Shown: positions 1 through 5,787, counted from the first letter of the stretch. The stretch is DNA of 13,637 bases from Candidatus Aenigmatarchaeum sp. (GCA_020724205.1 DYHK01000006.1:1-13637); one strand, 5' to 3'. Notes: a model not told the origin generated them from the sequence alone. A program made the numbers and translations.

Positions 1-2
1 CT

Positions 3-209
3 CTCGAAAACCACCAACCAGTAGCACAAAATGGAACTTTCCCACAATATCTTAACTATTTTAGCTCTTCTGAAAGGAAAAATATAATATGTGGTTATGG
101 AAAAGATAATCATCTAACAAATATTGCAGATCTTGGATTAAACTGTACATTATCTTACAGAAATACCTCAAGAGGAGAAACATCAACTTGTAGGTGTAAA
201 AATATATAA
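3..209 (+). CDS. C-terminal part of a Cys-containing, probably secreted protein (5' end off the window)
   Basis: An open frame enters from the left edge and runs 68 codons to a TAA at 207-209. I do not recognise the family. The visible tail has four cysteines, one in a CGYG motif, one after LGLN, and two in a terminal CRC. It also has three N-glycosylation sequons (NGT, NCT, NTS). That composition suits an extracellular domain held by disulfides, which is inference. It ends 36 bases before the convergent Cys-rich gene at 246-428. The T5 tract at 241-245 lies just past its stop and could act as an archaeal terminator. The ATG-initiated reading on the opposite strand here has low-complexity hydrophobic composition and is taken to be a shadow. 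Confidence 0.6.
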   Translation, partial: LENHQPVAQNGTFPQYLNYFSSSERKNIICGYGKDNHLTNIADLGLNCTLSYRNTSRGETSTCRCKNI

Positions 210-245
210 TCAATACGGCTAAAATTCTATAGGACATAAACTTTT

Positions 246-428
246 TCAACAATCCTCTTTCTTATTCCATTCACATCCAACTTCCATACCAAGATTAGGG
301 ATACTTCCAGTATATCCTGCTTTAATTTTTATTCCACATTTTCTTTCCCTAGTAATTTTACATTGTGTCTTATAGCTATAAGGCAATTGTCTAGAGCTAA
401 TTTCTCTCTTTAAACATACTTTTGTCAT
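246..428 (-). CDS. Small Cys-rich protein, unknown function
   Basis: The 60-aa product has five cysteines (C5, C23, C31, C52, C60) and many basic residues, with no signal peptide or membrane helix. I do not recognise it. The frame is open further upstream, with a GTG at 485 and an ATG at 458. The ATG at 428 is chosen because AGGAGGA stands nine bases before it and because this start clears the stop of the membrane-protein gene upstream, leaving a 22-base gap. It probably shares a transcript with that gene. The spacing of C31-G32, I43 and N45-L46-G47 resembles a segment of the convergent partial protein at 3-209. Cys pairs could bind a metal or form disulfides; neither is shown. Confidence 0.55.
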   Translation of the reverse strand: MTKVCLKREISSRQLPYSYKTQCKITRERKCGIKIKAGYTGSIPNLGMEVGCEWNKKEDC

Positions 429-437
429 ATCTATTAA

Positions 438-444
438 TCCTCCT
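438..444 (-). promoter_or_regulatory. Strong Shine-Dalgarno site AGGAGGA
   Basis: On the minus strand AGGAGGA lies nine bases before the ATG at 428. It is the strongest ribosome binding site in the window and it decides the start of the small Cys-rich gene over the upstream GTG and ATG codons. Confidence 0.6.
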
Positions 445-450
445 TTTGAT

Positions 451-711
451 TTATACATAGCTTGACCTATTATTATGTCCTCCACCTATAAAATAAGCTA
501 ACTCACAAAATAGCCATAGCCCAACTAAACTAACTGTCCGTAACCAATATCCAGATATTAAACCAAAGATTAAAAAATAACCAACAAACCATAAAAGACC
601 TAAAAAAATTAGTATTATAATTAATCCTCTTATGAAAGGGATATCCAATTCCTCTAAATAATCATCTATTTTTGAAAATCCTTTAGTAATCAATAAATTG
701 TCTAATTCCAT
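451..711 (-). CDS. Small two-helix membrane protein, unknown function
   Basis: This is an 86-aa protein. Residues 1-25 are polar and helical (MELDNLL to LEELD), followed by two hydrophobic segments at about 27-52 and 56-76, then a short polar tail (GGGHNNRSS). I do not recognise the family. The ATG at 711 has a TATA-like box (CTTTATTTTTAA, 727-738) at -16 to -27, which fits a short-leader or leaderless transcript. The small Cys-rich gene follows 22 bases downstream and is probably co-transcribed. The start region faces the divergent DUF2283 gene across a 242-base gap. Confidence 0.55.
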   Translation of the reverse strand: MELDNLLITKGFSKIDDYLEELDIPFIRGLIIILIFLGLLWFVGYFLIFGLISGYWLRTVSLVGLWLFCELAYFIGGGHNNRSSYV

Positions 712-726
712 TTTAAATTAGTTAAT

Positions 727-738
727 TAAAAATAAAGA
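727..738 (-). promoter_or_regulatory. TATA-like box of the small membrane protein gene
   Basis: CTTTATTTTTAA on the minus strand, at -16 to -27 from the ATG at 711. The spacing fits a transcript starting at or very near the start codon. Confidence 0.4.
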
Positions 739-834
739 GTATTTTGATTTTTCTATACTATAATATATATGTTGGAGAATATAGGTATGATATAATTATT
801 AAGTTATCATAACAAATGAGTTAACTTTTTTAAA

Positions 835-862
835 CCCTTCTCTCCCATATCTCCCCCTTCCC
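835..862 (-). other. Potential G-quadruplex motif
   Basis: On the minus strand there are four G tracts of 3, 5, 3 and 3 bases with loops of 2, 6 and 6 bases, which matches the G3+N1-7 rule. On the plus strand these are C runs at 835-837, 844-846, 853-857 and 860-862. Such a cluster is unusual in a genome this AT-rich. It lies between two divergent promoters. Confidence 0.45.
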
Positions 863-923
863 TCAAAAATCTTCCCACACTTACTAACATCTTCACCGAA
901 GGGGAAAACCATAAAATCATAAA

Positions 924-933
924 GTTTTTAAGC
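924..933 (+). promoter_or_regulatory. TATA box of the DUF2283 gene
   Basis: GTTTTTAAGC at -30 to -21 from the ATG at 954. The same ten bases occur at the same distance before the gene at 4841. The geometry implies a leaderless transcript. Confidence 0.65.
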
Positions 934-953
934 ATAAAACAGGTAATATAAAT

Positions 954-1292
954 ATGTCTAAAGAGCTAAAATACGATTATGATGGTGATTTGGATATCTT
1001 ACATGTCTATAATTCTGAGATATCTAATGGGATAAAAGGTGGAATTACTTACGGAAGTTTTAATATTGACATAGGATATGATGATAAGGTAGTGGGTATA
1101 GAGTTAGAGGGAGCTTCAACACTTCTTAATATGCCTGAAAATACACTATCAAACCTAGATAGTGTAAATATGATAACAAGAAAAGTAGGGAATATTCTTT
1201 TTATAGGCTTTACAGTTATAAAAGGAAAACAAACATCAACTCTACAGGTAAATGTCCCTATGAATTCTATGCCTACGATGATGTCTAAATAG
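954..1292 (+). CDS. DUF2283 family protein
   Basis: A 112-aa protein. Residues 6-55 carry the DUF2283 pattern: YDYDGDLDILHVY near the N-terminus, then an IDIGYDD segment and VVGIELEGAS (47-55), matching the family's 'YD.e.D.L.i' and 'vvGIEi..AS' blocks. The family is small, has no known enzymatic role, and is often found beside small toxin-like genes. Residues 60-112 extend past the domain and are unfamiliar. The ATG at 954 is supported by the TATA box exactly 30 bases upstream. The last codons overlap, tail to tail, the end of the 1285-1734 gene by eight bases, so each transcript would be antisense to the other's 3' end. Confidence 0.75.
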   Translation: MSKELKYDYDGDLDILHVYNSEISNGIKGGITYGSFNIDIGYDDKVVGIELEGASTLLNMPENTLSNLDSVNMITRKVGNILFIGFTVIKGKQTSTLQVNVPMNSMPTMMSK

Positions 1293-1734
1293 AAAGGCCA
1301 TACTTTCTTTTAACAGCTCTTTCAAGGTTTCTATATATTCTCATAGCTGAAAATATTTTTGGAGGATTTTCATCAAAAATATAACTTATCTTAACAAATA
1401 CATTTTTACTTTCTTCGTAGCATAATGTATATGTATTTCCCTTTGCAGTTTTTCTCTTAAATCCTCTTTTTATAATACTCTTCCTGTAAAATATCCCTTT
1501 TAGCTCTTCTAAACCAATGCCGTGTCTAGGTTCACTGTTGTATGATTGAGTAAACTTATCTCTAAAGTAGTATTTGTGGATTTTAAAATCCTCAAATTTA
1601 AGCTCGGAAAGAATCTTTTTTATCTTAATAATCTCATCCTCAGAAAGAACTATATTTTCTCCCTCTTCCATTATTAAGTAAAAGAAATAGTTGTTTAAAT
1701 AGACTTCTAAAAAATTCTCTTTGTCTAAATGCAT
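1285..1734 (-). CDS. Basic protein with a possible RelE/DUF4258-like C-terminal half
   Basis: A 149-aa protein. Residues 1-50 are acidic and helical. Residues 55-149 are strongly basic: a helix-turn (EPRHGIGLEELKGIF, 68-82), then strands (TYTLCY, NVFVKISYIF), then a basic C-terminal helix (YRNLERAVKRKYG). A helix with a 'HGI..EEL' turn followed by antiparallel strands recalls DUF4258 or RelE-fold toxins, which are frequent partners of DUF2283, but the match is weak and not diagnostic. The ATG at 1734 is preferred over the TTG at 1737. It is the last gene of the minus-strand array, 42 bases after the preceding gene, and converges on the DUF2283 gene with an eight-base overlap. Confidence 0.55.
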   Translation of the reverse strand: MHLDKENFLEVYLNNYFFYLIMEEGENIVLSEDEIIKIKKILSELKFEDFKIHKYYFRDKFTQSYNSEPRHGIGLEELKGIFYRKSIIKRGFKRKTAKGNTYTLCYEESKNVFVKISYIFDENPPKIFSAMRIYRNLERAVKRKYGLSI

Positions 1735-1776
1735 CAAAGAAACCCTAAAACTCTAAGAATCTTCTTCGATGTCTCT

Positions 1777-2025
1777 TTACCTCATCATACTCTCAAACTC
1801 ATTAACATCATCAGACCTTCCTACCACCTTATACATACTATTTGTTTTATAAGGAGAAAGATACTTTTTTATAACTATAACAGGAGGATTAGCAACAACA
1901 TAAACTTGAAGATATTCATCCTTTTCAATCAAACTTATTTCATGTCTATCAATAAGCCTCTTTATCAAAGGCCAGACCCTCTCCTCACTTACTCTAGAAT
2001 CATACTCTCTTACTTCATTTTTCAT
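1777..2025 (-). CDS. Small orphan protein (82 aa) of the minus-strand array
   Basis: An 82-aa basic protein I do not recognise. Residues 12-28 form a likely helix (VSEERVWPLIKRLIDRH), followed by two predicted strands (YLQVYVV and VIVIKKY) and a final strand and helix. The layout (helix, beta hairpin, helix) recurs in other genes of this cluster. Its ATG overlaps the stop of the gene before it as ATGA, so translation is probably coupled. The plus-strand frame across this region is basic and low in complexity and is treated as a shadow. Confidence 0.55.
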   Translation of the reverse strand: MKNEVREYDSRVSEERVWPLIKRLIDRHEISLIEKDEYLQVYVVANPPVIVIKKYLSPYKTNSMYKVVGRSDDVNEFESMMR

Positions 2026-2363
2026 AAATCAACTACAGCATGATCTCCAAAATCATACTGATATCCTCCCATATTGTTAAGATCGTGATTTATTATAGCC
2101 TCAGTTTCTATCCTGCTTACACTAGTGCCTAATCCTCTATATCTTGTTGGAATTCCGTTATGCTTATGTATCTCACTAAAATCACTAAACCTAAAATATG
2201 CAATTCCTCTTATTCTATTTTCAGCAGAGGCAAGAGCCACTGGAAATATAACAACACCTCCCTTATTATTCTGAACATACAGACCATTGCAGACAACTTC
2301 TTTTTCTAATAAAAAATCAGCTCTGCTGAATCTTCTTCTAAGCTCATGAATATTAGGTCCCAT
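2022..2363 (-). CDS. Orphan protein (113 aa), tandem paralogue of the gene at 2364-2705
   Basis: A 113-aa soluble protein of unknown function. It aligns along its length with its 113-aa upstream neighbour: both share an N-terminal L...F helix, a G..IF strand, an R.I turn-strand near residue 50, an E..I...L helix, and a YQY/YQF motif near the C-terminus. The ATG directly abuts the TAG of the upstream paralogue, with AGGAG about ten bases before it. Its own stop overlaps the next start as ATGA. The arrangement suggests a tandem duplication followed by strong divergence. Catalytic residues are not evident. Confidence 0.6.
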   Translation of the reverse strand: MGPNIHELRRRFSRADFLLEKEVVCNGLYVQNNKGGVVIFPVALASAENRIRGIAYFRFSDFSEIHKHNGIPTRYRGLGTSVSRIETEAIINHDLNNMGGYQYDFGDHAVVDL

Positions 2364-2705
2364 CTAAACAACTCCTAAGAACTGATAATTTTTACCAGCT
2401 CTTCCCAAAAATTTAGAAATATACTCTTCAACACTCTCTCTTTCCATGCCTGTAGGATTATTATAGAAATTTACAATTCTATAATCGTCACTTACCTCTC
2501 TTGGAAGACTTCCATCAGAATTCTGCATAAACACAATATCTCTTATCAAGCCATTATTTCCAAGCTGAGTAAGAAATATAGCATATCCTCTTCTCTCACT
2601 TCCCCTCTCCTTTGCAATAATTACTTCAGAAACACTTCCCTGAGATACAAGAGGATTTGACCTCTCCCTGAACATCCCCTCAAGCTTCTCCCTGCTTATT
2701 TCCAT
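2364..2705 (-). CDS. Orphan protein (113 aa), tandem paralogue of the gene at 2022-2363
   Basis: A 113-aa protein that I do not recognise, with the same length and motif order as the next gene downstream: helix ISREKLEGMF (3-12), strand GYAIFLTQ, LIRDIVFM, a C-terminal helix VEEYISKFL, and NYQF. Upstream of the ATG at 2705 the sequence GTGA lies seven bases away and could pair with the archaeal 16S rRNA tail. A 24-base gap separates it from the preceding gene. Nothing points to an active site or membrane segment; a small alpha/beta binding domain is a guess. Confidence 0.6.
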   Translation of the reverse strand: MEISREKLEGMFRERSNPLVSQGSVSEVIIAKERGSERRGYAIFLTQLGNNGLIRDIVFMQNSDGSLPREVSDDYRIVNFYNNPTGMERESVEEYISKFLGRAGKNYQFLGVV

Positions 2706-2729
2706 AAAAAAATCTCACTTCTCTTGTTT

Positions 2730-3098
2730 TTAAGCATTTGTATCATTATTTTTATACCAGGAATTAAATAAAACCTCGTTCATCTCGCTTTCAGAGAATA
2801 ACTTGAACATAAGACTCTTCATCCCCTTTTTTTCTCCCCTGACCCTGTATAAAATAAATCTCTCCCCTGAAAAATACTTGCAATATCCCTCTGAAGAAAC
2901 TACAACACTTACTTCTTTACTAGTCATAGTAAATATATTATACCTTCTTCCTCTTGATTTAATAGATGGAGAAATAATAATCTCAGGCATCTCATTATTT
3001 ACAGTATAGATGTCAGCAGGAACACTTGCCAGAAGCTTCCTGATATCTTCCTCTTCATCTGAATCAAATCCACATAACCTCCTAATCTTATTCCTCAT
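2730..3098 (-). CDS. Orphan protein (122 aa) of the minus-strand array
   Basis: A 122-aa protein with no recognised family. It has a basic N-terminus, an acidic helix (DEEEDIRKLLASV, 14-26), a strand pair around residues 53-67 (YNIFTM, then EVSVVVSS), a further pair (ERFILYRV), and a C-terminal helix with Lys-Gly-Met-Lys. The strand pair resembles YSIIYAQ...DVSIKS of the gene just upstream, hinting at common descent. The ATG overlaps the upstream stop as ATGA, and AGGAGAG lies six bases before it, so this is a clear within-operon gene. Confidence 0.55.
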   Translation of the reverse strand: MRNKIRRLCGFDSDEEEDIRKLLASVPADIYTVNNEMPEIIISPSIKSRGRRYNIFTMTSKEVSVVVSSEGYCKYFSGERFILYRVRGEKKGMKSLMFKLFSESEMNEVLFNSWYKNNDTNA

Positions 3099-3445
3099 TT
3101 TATACTCTCCTGAAGAAGCTCAACAAGAGTTCTTTTAATTTCATCTAGAGGAGTTTTAAATGAGGAAATCTCAATAGTCCACGAGACAGGAACATCTGCA
3201 GGAGATCCTCCTCTTGAAGTAAGCAGTGCATTTGACTTAATACTAACATCTTCTGGAGTCTGAGCATAAATTATCGAGTAGGGGTAATCACCTGAATCAC
3301 TTCTAGGAATATCAAGAATATAATAATTATCACTCACATATTTTCTGAATGAATCATAGACTTTAGCAGAAAGTTTTTTCCTACCTCCAAGTCCTAGCAT
3401 AGAGATAACACTTATTTTATCTTTATATCTTGGTTCTACACTCAT
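3095..3445 (-). CDS. Orphan protein (116 aa) of the minus-strand array
   Basis: A 116-aa protein of unknown function. It has a glycine-rich turn (LGLGGRKK, 17-24), a helix LSAKVYDSFRKYV (25-37), strands YSIIYAQ and DVSIKS (56-70), another strand pair near 88-94, and a C-terminal helix (LDEIKRTLVELLQES). The helix and strand pattern resembles those of the 3454-3840 and 6157-6444 products. AAGGAGT lies ten bases before the ATG at 3445, inside the end of the preceding gene, which supports internal initiation within a polycistronic message. Confidence 0.55.
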   Translation of the reverse strand: MSVEPRYKDKISVISMLGLGGRKKLSAKVYDSFRKYVSDNYYILDIPRSDSGDYPYSIIYAQTPEDVSIKSNALLTSRGGSPADVPVSWTIEISSFKTPLDEIKRTLVELLQESIK

Positions 3446-3453
3446 TTCACATA

Positions 3454-3840
3454 TTACTCCTTGCTTTCATCAAAGAAATCATCACTTACCTCTTGAATTT
3501 CTTCAGTCCCACGCCCCACTATTCCCCTTACAAGGCCAAGATGTCTTGCTAAACCAAAAACTGCAAAAGAATTCTTGCCAGATATATTTATTCCTCCCCT
3601 ATTACCCTTGCCGAATTCCACTCTTATTTTTTGTCTGTCAGGAGAATTAACAATATATGTTAAGGGCTCATTATAATTTATTCTTCTTTTCTCAGTTGCT
3701 CCAATCATAAGACTGTTCAAGGCCAATGAATACTGTTCAGGAGTTATCTGATTATACTTCAGACTTGTCCTTTGTCCTATTCCAGTTACCCTAAACTCTA
3801 TAGTAGAATTAGTGCCATTTGAATCCTGATAGTCATTCAT
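3454..3840 (-). CDS. Orphan protein (128 aa) with its own promoter
   Basis: A 128-aa protein I do not recognise. Order of elements: N-terminal strand IEFRVTGIG (14-22), helix ITPEQYSLALNSL (32-44), strands LTYIVNSP and KIRVEFG (60-77), a GGINISG turn, helix AVFGLARHLGL (93-103), and an acidic tail (DDFFDESKE). The order and the ITPE.Y helix are shared with the 6157-6444 product. The ATG at 3840 has CTTTTAAATG at -21 to -30, so it can start a leaderless transcript even though the 289-aa gene ends 38 bases upstream. The next gene begins eight bases after its stop. Confidence 0.6.
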   Translation of the reverse strand: MNDYQDSNGTNSTIEFRVTGIGQRTSLKYNQITPEQYSLALNSLMIGATEKRRINYNEPLTYIVNSPDRQKIRVEFGKGNRGGINISGKNSFAVFGLARHLGLVRGIVGRGTEEIQEVSDDFFDESKE

Positions 3841-3860
3841 AAAATATTCTATAAAATGCT

Positions 3861-3870
3861 CATTTAAAAG
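3861..3870 (-). promoter_or_regulatory. TATA box inside the minus-strand array
   Basis: CTTTTAAATG at -21 to -30 from the ATG at 3840, lying in the 38-base gap after the 289-aa gene. It gives the downstream genes a promoter of their own. Confidence 0.55.
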
Positions 3871-3878
3871 AATTTATG

Positions 3879-4748
3879 TTATTTTTTTTCTTCTAATCTT
3901 CTCTCAAGATCCTCTATCCTTGCATTATACCATCTTTTCCCTACCTTTTCTCTTCTTTTCATTAATCTTTCCCAGGTCAGGTCTTCTCTAATTACTCTAG
4001 TACTGAACATCATGTTGAATGTTTCCATCATATAGATTTCAAAGTTTTTTTGAGATTGAGCCAGTCTGTCACTAACCGCATTTGGGACAAACTTAAATCC
4101 ATGCGGGACATTTTTATGATAGGCTATAATTTCTCCATCAGTACACTCTAAATATCTAATAGATTTACCACTCAACATACTTCCTCTAAATTTTCTTCCA
4201 ACAAAAACATGAGCAACCCCTCCAAATATTCTTGCAAGTTCTGTATAATCAAGATTAGGATGTTTTTCTTTAGTATCAGACTGACTTAAACATATCATTG
4301 GCATACTAGCCTTTATTTCTGAGAGATCTACTATTTCTTGTGAGAAATACTTTGGTTTCCCATCTACTTCTATTTCTCTATCAATTCCCCCTCCCCAATT
4401 TCTAATAAGTGCATGTAAAATCCCAAGATTTCTGGCCTTTTTAATATTGGGAGAGAATAAATCTTCTTGATAATAGGAAGATAAAGAGACCATTAGTCTT
4501 CCAGAAACTTCTTTTGAAACAATAATTTCTTGACTGTTTCTTGAATTGAAGGGGTAAATATTTAAAGATCTTAAGCCCCAAATTTCTCCCTCATTATCCT
4601 GAGCATAATCTTCCTCTCTCTGAGTCTGTAAAAGAGAAGTACCACTTATCGCCTTTTTTTCATTATAATAATTTTTAATAAAACGTTTAATTTGCTCTAA
4701 TTCATATTTTGGATTCAAGGGAAACTGCGTTGCAAATAATCTCTGCAT
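3879..4748 (-). CDS. 289-aa protein of unknown function, first gene of the minus-strand array
   Basis: The largest protein of the orphan cluster. Residues 13-32 form a charged helix. Residues 55-90 are mostly strands. A helix (KKARNLGILHALIRNW, 103-118) precedes a GGGID turn. Residues 149-183 carry a hydrophobic strand (MPMICLS), then DYTELARIFGGVAHVFV, a pattern that recalls 'PvvyLS ... LA..laG.AHV.v' in some uncharacterised bacterial proteins; I cannot name that family. Residues 251-289 form a highly basic helix or coiled coil (RVIREDLTW to RRLEEKK), suited to nucleic-acid or protein contact. The start is backed by a TATA box at -21 to -30 and by a GAGAGGA stretch close before the ATG. It diverges from the gene at 4841. 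Confidence 0.6.
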   Translation of the reverse strand: MQRLFATQFPLNPKYELEQIKRFIKNYYNEKKAISGTSLLQTQREEDYAQDNEGEIWGLRSLNIYPFNSRNSQEIIVSKEVSGRLMVSLSSYYQEDLFSPNIKKARNLGILHALIRNWGGGIDREIEVDGKPKYFSQEIVDLSEIKASMPMICLSQSDTKEKHPNLDYTELARIFGGVAHVFVGRKFRGSMLSGKSIRYLECTDGEIIAYHKNVPHGFKFVPNAVSDRLAQSQKNFEIYMMETFNMMFSTRVIREDLTWERLMKRREKVGKRWYNARIEDLERRLEEKK

Positions 4749-4768
4749 ATTCCTCTCTCTTTTATATC

Positions 4769-4778
4769 ATTTATAAGA
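4769..4778 (-). promoter_or_regulatory. TATA box of the 289-aa gene
   Basis: TCTTATAAAT at -21 to -30 from the ATG at 4748. It overlaps an 11/12 match (4762-4773) to the 12-base direct repeat found around the promoter of the ribbon-helix-helix regulator gene at 5794. Confidence 0.55.
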
Positions 4779-4810
4779 ATTATGGTAATTACAAACACAA
4801 TCACAATAAT

Positions 4811-4820
4811 GTTTTTAAGC
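4811..4820 (+). promoter_or_regulatory. TATA box of the 132-aa gene
   Basis: GTTTTTAAGC at -30 to -21 from the ATG at 4841, identical in sequence and distance to the box before the DUF2283 gene. Confidence 0.65.
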
Positions 4821-4840
4821 CCTGAATTATTATTTAATAA

Positions 4841-5239
4841 ATGGATTCAAGTGAAGCCTTCTTGCCACAATCTGCATATCAGATTTCTGATTTTACAGGA
4901 GTAAAACTTGAAACAAGAATTACTTCAGAAATATCAGGCAGTGGAAAACCAATAATTCCTGGTAAAATTTCAATGGTTGTTAAAACACCATCTTCTTACC
5001 CAGGATTAGAATGGACAAGCCCAGAGTACAAATCAATAGATAGAGATAGCCTAACACTTGTTGCAGATTTCAGATCAGAAAGGGGAAAGTACTGGCTTGC
5101 ATTTTCTGCAAAAACACATGATGGAAAATCTATAGTTCAGTGCGGTGATGATGTTTATACTGATAGAACACTTGAACAAGTTGTTGATGATAGAACTTAT
5201 GTTGGAAGACCAGTACAGCTGAACTTACTTGAAAACTAG
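4841..5239 (+). CDS. Orphan beta-rich protein (132 aa)
   Basis: A 132-aa acidic protein I do not recognise. It appears to be mostly beta strands (VKLETRIT, KISMVVKT, LTLVADF, YWLAFSAKT), with one cysteine (QCGDD, near residue 101) and an acidic C-terminal third. There is no signal peptide or membrane helix. The ATG at 4841 has the GTTTTTAAGC box exactly 30 bases upstream, so it is probably leaderless. It diverges from the 289-aa gene across 92 bases holding both promoters, so the two may be regulated together. The next gene begins 48 bases downstream. Confidence 0.6.
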   Translation: MDSSEAFLPQSAYQISDFTGVKLETRITSEISGSGKPIIPGKISMVVKTPSSYPGLEWTSPEYKSIDRDSLTLVADFRSERGKYWLAFSAKTHDGKSIVQCGDDVYTDRTLEQVVDDRTYVGRPVQLNLLEN

Positions 5240-5246
5240 CAATACC

Positions 5247-5256
5247 TTTAAAAATA
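5247..5256 (+). promoter_or_regulatory. Probable TATA box of the holin-like gene
   Basis: TTTAAAAATA at -41 to -32 from the ATG at 5288, which would give a leader of roughly ten bases rather than a leaderless message. Confidence 0.4.
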
Positions 5257-5287
5257 TCTTTATCTTATAAATTATAAAGAGTGTAAT

Positions 5288-5584
5288 ATGAACGAAATTC
5301 TTTTGGCAGCTATTCTTGGCGGTGTTGGTGGCCTCACTCGTGGCGTTGTCGGCCTGCTAAAAGCCTTATCACTAAGAAGAAAAATTCTATGGGGATACTA
5401 CTCAATTACTGTTTTAATAGCAGTAATAATAGGAACCTTTGTAGGAATTATATTTAATTTTGACACGAGACTTTCTCTACTAGCAGGTTATGCAGGAACA
5501 GATATTCTTGAGGGAATATACAAGAGCTTTGCAGTCCAGAAAGTATACGTTTCAAGCTCTCCAATTGGAACAAAGAAGAAGTAA
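5288..5584 (+). CDS. Two-helix, holin-like membrane protein
   Basis: A 98-aa protein with two hydrophobic segments (about 3-25, glycine-rich; and 35-57), a short loop, and the motif GYAGTDILEGIYK at 67-79, then a basic tail. A glycine-rich first helix (ILGGVGGLTRGVVGLLKA), a second helix, and a 'GYAGtD..EG.yK' block recall small holin-like membrane proteins seen in mobile elements and small archaeal genomes; this is from memory and not a firm family call. If so, it would sit in the cell membrane. The repeat copy at 5621-5705 lies downstream of it. Confidence 0.6.
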   Translation: MNEILLAAILGGVGGLTRGVVGLLKALSLRRKILWGYYSITVLIAVIIGTFVGIIFNFDTRLSLLAGYAGTDILEGIYKSFAVQKVYVSSSPIGTKKK

Positions 5585-5620
5585 ATATCCTAAAACATAA
5601 ATAAAAGAGATCGAGTATGT

Positions 5621-5705
5621 TAATATAACTAAAGTCCATAAGTTATATATTAGTAATAATCTATTAAATTATATAAAATAAACTTTTAATCAGCAACATT
5701 TATAG
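5621..5705 (+). repeat. 85-bp dispersed repeat, copy 1
   Basis: This matches 13553-13637 with three substitutions over 85 bases; the last 55 bases are identical. It lies between the holin-like gene and the ribbon-helix-helix gene. It contains no open frame and no obvious terminal inverted repeat. Upstream of 5621 the two copies stop matching. The 3' limit cannot be fixed because the second copy runs off the window. Confidence 0.85.
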
Positions 5706-5723
5706 TAGATAAGTTTGGTAAGG

Positions 5724-5787
5724 TTATATCATTAACATATCTTCCAAAAACTAATTATTTAAAAAGATAAATAACTTATATCATTAA
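5724..5787 (+). promoter_or_regulatory. Candidate operator: paired 12-bp direct repeat
   Basis: TTATATCATTAA occurs at 5724-5735 and 5776-5787, 52 bases apart (about five helical turns), on either side of the TATA box of a ribbon-helix-helix gene. Ribbon-helix-helix proteins commonly bind short repeated sites and control their own genes, so autoregulation is inferred. A degenerate form (TTATATATTAG) lies inside the 85-bp repeat at 5643-5653. Confidence 0.45.
5756..5765 (+). promoter_or_regulatory. TATA box of the ribbon-helix-helix gene
   Basis: TATTTAAAAA at -38 to -29 from the ATG at 5794, leaving room for a leader of a few bases to about ten. It is bracketed by the 12-bp direct repeat. 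Confidence 0.5.

Larger units (their letters stand above)
712..953. other. Divergent intergenic region with promoters and a C-rich tract
   Basis: This 242-base gap separates two divergent genes. It holds a TATA-like box for each (727-738 minus, 924-933 plus). Between them a pyrimidine-rich tract (about 835-875) stands out from the AT-rich background. No tRNA, open frame or box C/D RNA pattern could be supported. Confidence 0.5.

Noticed and set aside
61..252. Minus-strand frame opposite the partial first gene
   Set aside because: It is a hydrophobic, low-complexity shadow; the plus-strand frame has sequons and paired cysteines.
875..920. Possible box C/D small RNA on the minus strand near 900
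   Set aside because: A box C-like GTGAAGA is one base off and no box D (CTGA) lies at a fitting distance.
1729..2043. Plus-strand open frame of 104 codons opposite the 82-aa gene
   Set aside because: It lies antisense to coupled minus-strand genes that have ATGA overlaps, its composition is low-complexity, and it has no promoter or ribosome site.
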